Source: Isochrysis galbana (taxonomy: Eukaryota; Haptophyta; Isochrysidales; Isochrysidaceae). Taken from it: a DNA stretch of 64,000 nt. Positions 11,063 through 18,351 of the stretch are shown here, one piece after another. Where the stretch lies: positions 6,906,382-6,970,381 of the forward strand of contig CM030936.1 of the NCBI GenBank assembly GCA_018136815.1. The letters run 5' to 3'. A program made the translations under genes and the position numbers. The notes below the pieces were generated by a model. It was given only the letters and a program-made list of their open reading frames with translations, was not told the origin of the DNA and made no database searches. Every line of letters starts with the position of its first letter. Position 1 is the stretch's first letter.

Positions 11063-11227
11063 GCCCTGTTCCCTGCAGAGCAACAGAGCCAGCAACTGGC
11101 TCAGCCGCCCAGCTCCACCGTCTCGCCACCCAATCAAGGACTCCCCATGGTGGGTGGCAGCATTGCTGCCACCCCCATGGTGGTAACTCCTACCAGCAGT
11201 GCACCCCTCGGGGGCGGGCACTTGAGA
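11063..11227 (+). mobile_element. LINE ORF1 fragment, right part of the interrupted copy
   Basis: From the right target-site duplication (11063-11079) to about 11227 the plus strand matches the reverse of roughly 42345-42490, in ORF1 sense 'cagcaactggctcagccg' onward. It continues the fragment 8014-8231, confirming that the minus-strand LINE sits inside one older plus-strand LINE. The match stops sharply after 'gggcacttga'. Confidence 0.85.
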
Positions 11228-11264
11228 TGCACGTGAAAATCCGAGGAGCCGACGAAAATATAGA

Positions 11265-11315
11265 GAGAACACCTGCCGCCGATGCTCTGGTTGAGCATCG
11301 GCGGCAGGTGTTCTC
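11265..11315. other. perfect 22-bp hairpin
   Basis: 11265-11286 and 11294-11315 are exact reverse complements of each other, separated by the 7-base loop ctggttg. The arms begin gagaacacctgccgcc. It lies 38 bases past the end of the LINE fragment. It could be a small-RNA precursor, a folded end of an element, or the product of an inverted duplication. Confidence 0.9.
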
Positions 11316-12086
11316 CCTGCCTCACAGCGTCGAGGGACGAGTCGGGAACCTGCCGTTTGGGGCGGCAAAGGCATTATAGGTACGGGCTCGGTCGACCTGC
11401 GCCAGAGCGGGCGCGATTGGCAGCGTACCTGTCCCGCAATCGGCCAACAAACTTTTGTCGACCAGCGAGCAGCGTCGAGCGCCATGGCGTCCTGGTGCTC
11501 CAGCTCCTCGTCAGTCGCGAGCCAGAGCGAATCCTGCGGGGCGAGGGTCGGGACCGTCAAGGATCATCCTCTGACGGCCGAATCGGCCGTGTGCAAGCCG
11601 TGTATGGTGCGCATGTGCATGCGCGGACGTCATCGCTGGGGCACCAGGGTTTGAAATTTGCTTTATAGGCAATATGGGGCGTCGGACCCTTAATTTAATA
11701 TATGTCTAGGCACCTTTTAAGTGAAAGAAACACATCTCTCAGTGGGAGCGACGTCCAGTTCGGCTCGTGTGAGCCGCCAGAGCGTGTGCAAGGGGGGGGG
11801 TCCGACGGGACTTCGCACCGTCTTTTCGGACGAGGATTCTGAAAAGGCGGGGAGACCCTCCGAGCCGCTCTCGCCGGGGCTTTCCGCTCACGGTCAAAAA
11901 TGTCGACCCCCCCCATATTAGTACTTAAAAAGCCGTGTTTGACCGCCCTATCATAGACAGAGGGCCGTTCGATTGAGCCGGCAGCTGACGCGGCCGTGGA
12001 AGTGTCGTTGATTGTTGTTGGCGGGAAGATGCCTGACAGATCATAGTAAGAGTCGGGTCTGAGAGTGTCTGCCATCGAGCGCTACG
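11316..12086. other. spacer with an unrecognised open frame
   Basis: The only sizeable frame is 12075-11695 on the minus strand, beginning MADTLRPDSYYDLSGIFPP. I cannot assign it. It ends near the repeated motif described at 7876. It may be a broken piece of element or host sequence bordering the gap. Confidence 0.35.
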
Positions 12087-12186
12087 NNNNNNNNNNNNNN
12101 NNNNNNNNNNNNNNNNNNNNNNNNNNNNNNNNNNNNNNNNNNNNNNNNNNNNNNNNNNNNNNNNNNNNNNNNNNNNNNNNNNNNNN
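12087..12186. other. assembly gap, 100 N
   Basis: Exactly 100 unknown bases, the conventional length for a gap of unestimated size. The 3' part of the LTR element at 12187-22255 probably lies in or beyond it. Confidence 1.
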
Positions 12187-12361
12187 AACATCTTGGATTG
12201 CTGAGCGGGAACGGGAGCGACAGAACTTGGAACACGAATCATCTTCGGCAATGGGGCCTGAGCGGCCCGCGGAGGAGCGACCCTAGGCCTGATGGCTCGT
12301 GATTGACCGTCTCTCCTGACCTAGGAGTGCTCTACGAACGGATCTTCCGCCAGGGCCGCTC

Positions 12362-13240
12362 TCATCTCTTCGGAAGTCGGGCGTACCCGGGCCAAATAAC
12401 TGGACTGGATGGCGGGCCCGGAATCGGAGGCTCGACGACGAGATCGGTCCAAGCTTGAAGCCCTCGCGCCGTAGCTACGGAGCGCGTGATGGCAGCCACC
12501 GGATGAGACCGTTCATGCTCGGCTAGAGACTCTGAGCTAGGCTCACGTACCGCTAGCGGCGCTGGGCCGGCGAGTGGTTCATCTTCGTGTTCCGGCTCCA
12601 GGGATGCTAGCCGGGACAGCCCGTCAGCATCCTGATGAACAGCTCCTGGTTTATGTTCGACATCGAACCGGTACTCAGCCAACTTGAGAGCCCACCGAGT
12701 CAGCCGAGAGGCTGGCCCACCGGCTACTTGATCCTTCATGGTATGCAGCCATCGCAGCGCAGAGTGGTCAACGACTAACTTGAACCGACGCCCCCAAAGG
12801 TAGGGTCGCCAATTTCGGATTGATTCCAGGGCGGCCAAGAGTTCAATCTCGGTCACCGTCCAATGCGTTCGGCCGAGGTGAGACTGCGAGCGTATACCCA
12901 ACGACTCGTTCACGGTTATCGTCTCCTAGCTGCGAGAGGATGCCGGCGATACCCAACTTGCTAGCCCCATCGGTCTTGACGATGAAGGGCCGATCATCCC
13001 TGGGTGGAGTCAAGACGGGCTCCGAAGTGATCGCTGTCTTGAGCTCTTGGATAGCTCGGCGACACTCCTCGGACTGGGACTCCTTTGCCACGTCGCAGCC
13101 CTTCCGCGTGAGAGCAGTGAGAGGAGCAGCCTTAGCGGCGAATTGGCGAATGAATCGACGGTAGTAGGAGCAAAGGCCGAGGAAAGATCGAACCGCTTCC
13201 AGGAGTTGATGGATGACGGGTCGATAACGGCGACAGCTGC
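12362..13240 (-). pseudogene. RT connection and RNase H domain of Gypsy pol
   Basis: Two minus-strand frames overlap here. In 13352-12843, VRSFLGLCSYYRRFIRQFA followed by AAPLTALTRKG is the Gypsy RT thumb/connection, and PFIVKTDGASKLGIAGILSQ is the start of RNase H with its first catalytic Asp. In 12913-12362, HWTVTEIELLAALESI supplies the catalytic Glu and VVDHSALRWLHTMKDQ the next Asp, ending with EHKPGAVHQDADGLSRL, a standard RNase H C-terminus. Frames shift near 13220 and near 12900. The protein fades out at WPGYARLPKR and stop, without an integrase. Confidence 0.85.
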
Positions 13241-14896
13241 GACCTTCTTCGGGTCCATCTTGAGACCTTCCCTCGAGACAACGTGACCGAGGTACTCCGT
13301 AGAGGTGGCAAAGAAGACACACTTGGACATCTTGCAGGTCAGACCGGCCCACTCTAGCCGTTCGAGAACGAGGTCTAGCCGGTGAAGCATTTGCTCGAAC
13401 GAAGCCTGTGCCCTGGCCTCTTCGGAAGGACCCACGCCCGTTGACCAGATGCCCACATCATCGAGGTAAGGCATGCAGATCTCCCACGCTAGCGCACCGA
13501 GAACGATGTCCATCAAGCGGCACATGTAGGAGGGACCTGATTGGATGCCGAACGGTAGAAAGTTGAACTCGTATTTGCCGCGGTGGGTAGTGAAAGCGGT
13601 GATATGTTTGTGCGATTCTTTGATCGGGATGCCCCAAAAACCAGAGGCTAAATCGAGAGTACATAAAAAGAGAGAACTGAGCGGCCCTTGGCCGGACGCT
13701 AGCCTATCAATAGCCTCTACAATGAGGGGTAGAGGGCTATCCTCGACGCGTAGCTTGGCGTTCGTGTCGCGGTAGTCCACGCAGAATCGAACGGAGCCAT
13801 CTTTCTTGCTGACCAGGACTACTCGGGAAGCCCAAGCCGAATTTGACTTGCGAATAATGCCGGCGGCTTCCATCTTGGCTACCTCCTCTTCTATGATGAG
13901 CTCGCCTGCGCGGCCCACTCTAGACGGAGCGTGCCGGTGAGGAACAGCGCCGGGGTTGAGTGGCAACTCCACCTCGAGAACGTGCGTATGGTTTGGAGCC
14001 CCCGGGTGCAACGCGAAAGCTTTGATGCGCCGGGCCAAGAGTTGGCGTACTTCTTCTCGTTGATCGTCGGAAAGAAGCCGGTCTGGATCGATGGTGGCTG
14101 AGTCGAGTAGAGATCGTTGCTCCTCGCTCAGCGCGGTGACAGGGTCACCATCCCCCTCGCTTCCATTCGGAGTCCAGCCCCGGTGCAACTTGAAACGCAC
14201 CTGGAGCGAAGCTATCGGATGCAGAGACGGCAGGGTCAGCGCATCGACTCCGGTGTGGACGATCGTCACCGCGATGCGGTGATCGTCCGTGGGCGTGACC
14301 ACCGTGGGCATTACGAGAGGGGACGAATCGAGAGCCTCGCGATTTGGTAGGCGGTCGACCAGCATCGCGCAGTCCGAATGATCTCGGAGAGCTAGCGGAA
14401 CCCTGACCCAGATGGTTGCGCGGTGGAAGGCAGGAATCGTCACCGCTTGCTCCGTGTAGAGAAGATATTCGGACGAGGTAGACGCCGGAGCTTTGGCCGC
14501 AAACTCGTCGGCAGACTCAAAGAGAGGTGTATAGAGTGGCTGCCTAGCATCAGCAGCAGCCTCACCCTCCGATCCAGCCGGGATCTCTCGTGTTGCCGTC
14601 GACCTCTCCAGAAAGTCGACAGTCAGCGGCTGACCGGGTGACATCGAGATAGCTCCGACGAAGCCGGCGTCCGCGACTGGGGGCGGCGCCGTGGAAACTC
14701 TGACTACACATTCGGAAAGGACTCTTGAAGAGTCTTCTGCATCGCCAGAGGCAGGACGGAGGCGGAGGCTTCCCTCCGAGCTCGCGGCGTCGAGAGAAAT
14801 GGTAGCGGAGTGGGCGGCCAAAAAATCGTTCCCGAGCAGAAGCATCGCGTTTCCTTCGATGACCGCGAACGAATGACGGAAGAGGCGACCGGACAA
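13010..14896 (-). CDS. Gypsy pol: protease C-terminus and reverse transcriptase
   Basis: The frame begins in the second half of the protease (LLGNDFLAAHSATISLDA, the conserved LLG.DFL region). It then runs through a linker into the reverse transcriptase: IIRKSNSAWASRVVLVSKKD, SVRFCVDYRDTNAKLRVEDS, the LDLASGFWGIPI fingers motif, FLPFGIQSGPSYMCRLMD, and the catalytic MPYLDDVGIW (near 13475-13445), then CVFFATSTEYLGHVVSREGL. These are the ordered motifs of Ty3/Gypsy RT; YLDD replaces the commoner YIDD. It is one base out of frame with the upstream methyltransferase-protease frame (overlap 14704-14896). RT copies element RNA into DNA in the virus-like particle. Confidence 0.9.
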   Translation of the reverse strand: MSGRLFRHSFAVIEGNAMLLLGNDFLAAHSATISLDAASSEGSLRLRPASGDAEDSSRVLSECVVRVSTAPPPVADAGFVGAISMSPGQPLTVDFLERSTATREIPAGSEGEAAADARQPLYTPLFESADEFAAKAPASTSSEYLLYTEQAVTIPAFHRATIWVRVPLALRDHSDCAMLVDRLPNREALDSSPLVMPTVVTPTDDHRIAVTIVHTGVDALTLPSLHPIASLQVRFKLHRGWTPNGSEGDGDPVTALSEEQRSLLDSATIDPDRLLSDDQREEVRQLLARRIKAFALHPGAPNHTHVLEVELPLNPGAVPHRHAPSRVGRAGELIIEEEVAKMEAAGIIRKSNSAWASRVVLVSKKDGSVRFCVDYRDTNAKLRVEDSPLPLIVEAIDRLASGQGPLSSLFLCTLDLASGFWGIPIKESHKHITAFTTHRGKYEFNFLPFGIQSGPSYMCRLMDIVLGALAWEICMPYLDDVGIWSTGVGPSEEARAQASFEQMLHRLDLVLERLEWAGLTCKMSKCVFFATSTEYLGHVVSREGLKMDPKKVAAVAVIDPSSINSWKRFDLSSAFAPTTVDSFANSPLRLLLSLLSRGRAATWQRSPSPRSVAELSKSSRQRSLRSPS

Positions 14897-17800
14897 GGAG
14901 AAGACGAGGCTAGCCCAGCCCTAGTGATGAGAGGAAGGCCGTCCGGCCCATGTAGGTTGGGGACGGTAGCGTCCGATACGCGTTCGACGCAGGCGTCTTC
15001 AGGTAGTCGATCAAGCAGGGCAGTGGTGATTACTGACGGGCCCGCTCCAGTGTCAGCCAGGGTGCTGTTCACCGTGAGGGCAACGTCCGGGAGAACGAAC
15101 CCTTGAGCTGCGCGGTCGCCATCGGCACGGCAGACCACGAGATCGCGGACATAGAGGCAGTGACGAGGGTAGAGCGGGGGCGGCGTGTCCGCGATAGATT
15201 CCACCGGAAGTGAGGTTCCGGCTCCGGGTGACAGGGTGGTTGGATTGGAGGCTAGCCTGGACGGAGAAGATTCATCGACGTGGGGCACTCGCTCGATAGC
15301 GGCGGCCACCGTCTGCGGCACGAATGGTATCGAGGAGCGTGGGGATGCCTTTGCTGAACTAGAGGGGTTAGGCACGCCATCATAGCCTAGCCCTCGACGG
15401 TCCGTCGGATGCCGAGGTTGATCCATTTGGCGTGACCATTCCTTCTCCAGGGACTTCTGCAAGTCTGTCTTCGGAAGCTTCGACAACTCGGAAAATCCGG
15501 CCGCACTGAGGCCCCTAGCGGTAGCCCCATCGCAATACAGTGCCCGTGGAGTATCCTCTCCTTCGGCGGCGTCGGAGGGCTTGGTCTCGAGGGTCTGCAT
15601 GCTCCGGTGTTCTGGCATCTCGGGCGTGTCATCTTCTCCCGAGTCGGGCCCGACATCCCAGGTTTCGAGTGGCCTTTCGGCTACGAACGAATTGGTCAGT
15701 TCGGCCACTCCCTCGTCGCCAGCCGTGAAGGAGGCGCTCGGAGATAGTGCATTGATGCCTTGAGAGCCCAGTCGAGACAAGATGGGAGGTTCCGACGGCT
15801 CCGCAGCTGCCGCTTGCTCAGCGATTTCTTGGGCGATGGAAGGCGTGACATCCTGCCACCGATGGACCCCCGAAATTACATCACGGTCGAAGACCTGCCA
15901 CTTGCTGCGGCGCTTCTTCACCGTGTTTGGAGGGCCTGGCGTTGTAGAGCGGTCCTCTATGGGCCACTCCCACGGCAGGAAGCGGTCTCCTTCCGCCTCG
16001 GCCTCGTCTTGCGATACGTTTGTTTCCGAGTCCTCCTGATGAAGCAGGCGAGAAGCATCGGCAACGGGGCCTGCGTCCGGGATCACGACAACCGAATCAG
16101 ACACTGGCGAACCGCTGGGAGGCGTGAGGTGAGAGCTAGAAGCTGCTTCGCCTCTCCCCTCCATGAAACGAGCCAGAGCCGTCCTCGGCTCAGCCAGCTC
16201 GAAACCGGTCGAGCAAAGCGAAGGGCGTTCTCTCAAGCTGGCAGCTGCTTGGGAAATTGCCCAGTCCACCGTGAAGTCGAGCGAACGCGACGCCTTGGCT
16301 TCGCGCGCATAACGGCGCAAGACCGGCATCCACTGGGCCGCCATTGCACCGGCAATGCCCACATAGGTGCGGCTGCGAAGGGCGCCACGGTGGGGCGACG
16401 GCGATAGATCCGCCATAGCGGATAGACGTCCCTCGACAATCTTCGAAGGCTGCAAGGACGGGAGTGAAGCCGTCAGGTACAGGCCAGTTGCTTTTTGATG
16501 GCCCGTGCCGTGCTGCCACGGCTGCACAAACTGCCGCGGTCGCAACCCCCCGACTAAGGCAGAGGCTTCCGCGTGCATTCGAGGATTTTCGACGGCAACG
16601 AAAGGCGCGTCGGCGCTTGCCATGGCGAGGAAGACTCTAGCGGCGGATTCGAGAGCCTGGCGTCGTCCCGGCTCCCGATCGAGCCACTGGCAACTCACCG
16701 CCGACAAATACGTGCACGGCGGATGCGCAACCACGAGGTCCCAACCGAGGTTTTGAATGTGAAGAGCATCTCCGCAGAAGTGGGGAATGTAGTCGATCTC
16801 CGACGGTCGTAGATCGCACGTCGCGACGTGCGCTCCGGCGAGTAGGAACATCGAAGACACGACCCCGCTAGCTTCACCGACGACTAGAACGCGGGGTGGA
16901 GGAATCCCCTCGGCCGCGTCGAGCGTCACGGCGTCGTGGATCGCCGTTAACTCAGCGCAAAGCTCGTCAAAATGCGTCGGCAGTACGGCAGAGGGTGATG
17001 AATGAGTGCTCGCGTGCGGCCGCCGCACGGCTAGAGCAGCTTCGGCGAGATGGCGGGGCAAGATGACGGAGGAACCGCTAGCCCGGGCACGGGAGGCGGC
17101 TAACATTTGGAGCTCGCGCGTAGGGGCGCGGGCAGTTGCAGTAGACTTGGCGGCCGAGGAACAACCAACCACGGCGATCCGGTGGATGGCCTCGGCAACG
17201 GAATTCAGGGGAAGGAGGTCGTCGCCCTCGAGTTTCGGTGGGCTAGACCTGAAGGGGGTTGGCTCCGGCGGGCGATCCCTGGAACGGGGATCCTCCGGAG
17301 AGCCGAGAGAAAGAGGAGACGCCGGCGTCCGTATGGTGCGCGACGAGGGATCGTAGTCGACGGCCCCTGCGTCTCCCGAGTCTGCGGTGGCCACGGCGTG
17401 AGCGCGGAAAGCCGCAGCTCCCTTGGAACCTTCATCTTCATTGACTCCGGAAGCCGACCCTTCCGGGTCGGGAACCAGATCAGAAACGAGAACGGGTGCA
17501 ACTTCGAGACGAGAGAATGAACACGACGACGGAGGAATATAACGAACCGGGGAGAGAGGTGAAGAGGAGACACTAGTCTCCGCCTCAACAGCACGAGAAC
17601 CTACGGTAGACAACGACGATTCGTCCGCAGAGCGGCTCCGGCTATGGCCCTTGGGAGAGAGGTCTCCAGTGGGGTCCCGCCGGGAAAGAGCAGAAACAGG
17701 TAAAGCAGCAACAACGTTTTCGGACGCGGCAGCGGCCACGTCGGACCTATCCATAGAACCTAGAGCAGAAGATGATACCGAGTCGACAGCCCTCGAGGGC

Positions 17801-18351
17801 TTCACAACTGATTGTTTACGAAACGAAGAGACCGAAGACGCGTCGAATCCACCTAGCCCACCCCCTTGGGCAGGGCCGTCGGGGGGTGAATCCAGGGATG
17901 AAGATGCGTCGAAAGACCTAGGCGAATTTGAAGAAACCGAAGACAGCATAGTATCCGTAGAAATAGATTCCAAGAGGGGCAGCGAGCGAGAATCGGCCCC
18001 TAACATCCTAATAGCGTGCGGAGTAATAGAAGAACTTGTAGACGTACACGAATTTCGGAGAGTCGGGTCGCGACTATCTCCGGGGCAAACCTGTTTCCAG
18101 GAGCCCGGGTCAAGTGTCGACTCCGGCTTCCGAGATAGCCGTTCGGCGGGGGCTTCAGCCGGCGAGGCGGCTCCCACCGTCGAGGACTGAATAGAGCTAG
18201 AGACAGGGGAGAATCGCCGCGTCGACAGCTCTTCTCCCCAAGCGGCGTAGGGATCGGATCGGGATGGTGGTGGTGGCGTTCGGGCCCACCGCCCGCGATG
18301 TTCTCCGCCAGGGTTTGAAGGACGGGGACCCCGCCGGACCCCTACTGAGGC
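14704..18351 (-). CDS. Gypsy pol N-terminal polyprotein: linker, methyltransferase-like domain, aspartic protease
   Basis: An uninterrupted frame of 1216 codons, open from 18351 (just past an in-frame TAA), overlaps the end of gag by 10 bases in the -1 frame. No ATG is well placed, so expression probably depends on frameshift or processing; a GTG at 18177 is not a credible eukaryotic start. Order: a Ser-rich linker of about 400 residues, the methyltransferase-like domain (16990-16290), an acidic spacer, and an aspartic protease with VNSTLADTGAGPSVI (around 15075-15030), whose D-T-G is the active-site triad. The copy at 46664-48821 and the fragment at 3135-4481 share parts of this frame. Composition matches the neighbouring gag and RT, so capture of the domain is not recent. 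Confidence 0.85.
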   Translation of the reverse strand, partial: ASVGVRRGPRPSNPGGEHRGRWARTPPPPSRSDPYAAWGEELSTRRFSPVSSSIQSSTVGAASPAEAPAERLSRKPESTLDPGSWKQVCPGDSRDPTLRNSCTSTSSSITPHAIRMLGADSRSLPLLESISTDTMLSSVSSNSPRSFDASSSLDSPPDGPAQGGGLGGFDASSVSSFRKQSVVKPSRAVDSVSSSALGSMDRSDVAAAASENVVAALPVSALSRRDPTGDLSPKGHSRSRSADESSLSTVGSRAVEAETSVSSSPLSPVRYIPPSSCSFSRLEVAPVLVSDLVPDPEGSASGVNEDEGSKGAAAFRAHAVATADSGDAGAVDYDPSSRTIRTPASPLSLGSPEDPRSRDRPPEPTPFRSSPPKLEGDDLLPLNSVAEAIHRIAVVGCSSAAKSTATARAPTRELQMLAASRARASGSSVILPRHLAEAALAVRRPHASTHSSPSAVLPTHFDELCAELTAIHDAVTLDAAEGIPPPRVLVVGEASGVVSSMFLLAGAHVATCDLRPSEIDYIPHFCGDALHIQNLGWDLVVAHPPCTYLSAVSCQWLDREPGRRQALESAARVFLAMASADAPFVAVENPRMHAEASALVGGLRPRQFVQPWQHGTGHQKATGLYLTASLPSLQPSKIVEGRLSAMADLSPSPHRGALRSRTYVGIAGAMAAQWMPVLRRYAREAKASRSLDFTVDWAISQAAASLRERPSLCSTGFELAEPRTALARFMEGRGEAASSSHLTPPSGSPVSDSVVVIPDAGPVADASRLLHQEDSETNVSQDEAEAEGDRFLPWEWPIEDRSTTPGPPNTVKKRRSKWQVFDRDVISGVHRWQDVTPSIAQEIAEQAAAAEPSEPPILSRLGSQGINALSPSASFTAGDEGVAELTNSFVAERPLETWDVGPDSGEDDTPEMPEHRSMQTLETKPSDAAEGEDTPRALYCDGATARGLSAAGFSELSKLPKTDLQKSLEKEWSRQMDQPRHPTDRRGLGYDGVPNPSSSAKASPRSSIPFVPQTVAAAIERVPHVDESSPSRLASNPTTLSPGAGTSLPVESIADTPPPLYPRHCLYVRDLVVCRADGDRAAQGFVLPDVALTVNSTLADTGAGPSVITTALLDRLPEDACVERVSDATVPNLHGPDGLPLITRAGLASSSPCPVASSVIRSRSSKETRCFCSGTIFWPPTPLPFLSTPRARREASASVLPLAMQKTLQESFPNV
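16290..16990 (-). other. phage-type cytosine methyltransferase-like domain inside pol
   Basis: Motifs in order on the minus strand: VLPTHFDELC lead-in helix; RVLVVGEASGVVSSMFLLAG, a SAM-binding loop; HVATCDLRPSE, the acidic second strand; WDLVVAHPPCTYLSA with a PC dipeptide like motif IV of C5-cytosine methyltransferases; FVAVENPRMHAEA, like motif VI (ENV in classical enzymes, ENP here); FVQPWQHGTGHQKATGLYL; and RSRTYVGIAGAMAAQW. From knowledge of families, this order (HPPCTYL, VENP.MH, QPW..G....KATGLWL, SRT..GIA.AMA.QW) is that of small DNA cytosine methyltransferase-like proteins common in tailed phages, rather than DNMT1/3. All the motifs I would expect are present, but activity and target base are inference. 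Confidence 0.8.

Noticed and set aside
18100..18177. GTG start for the methyltransferase-protease frame
   Set aside because: GTG is not an ordinary start in eukaryotic nuclear genes; the frame is open further upstream to 18351 and fits a gag-pol arrangement.
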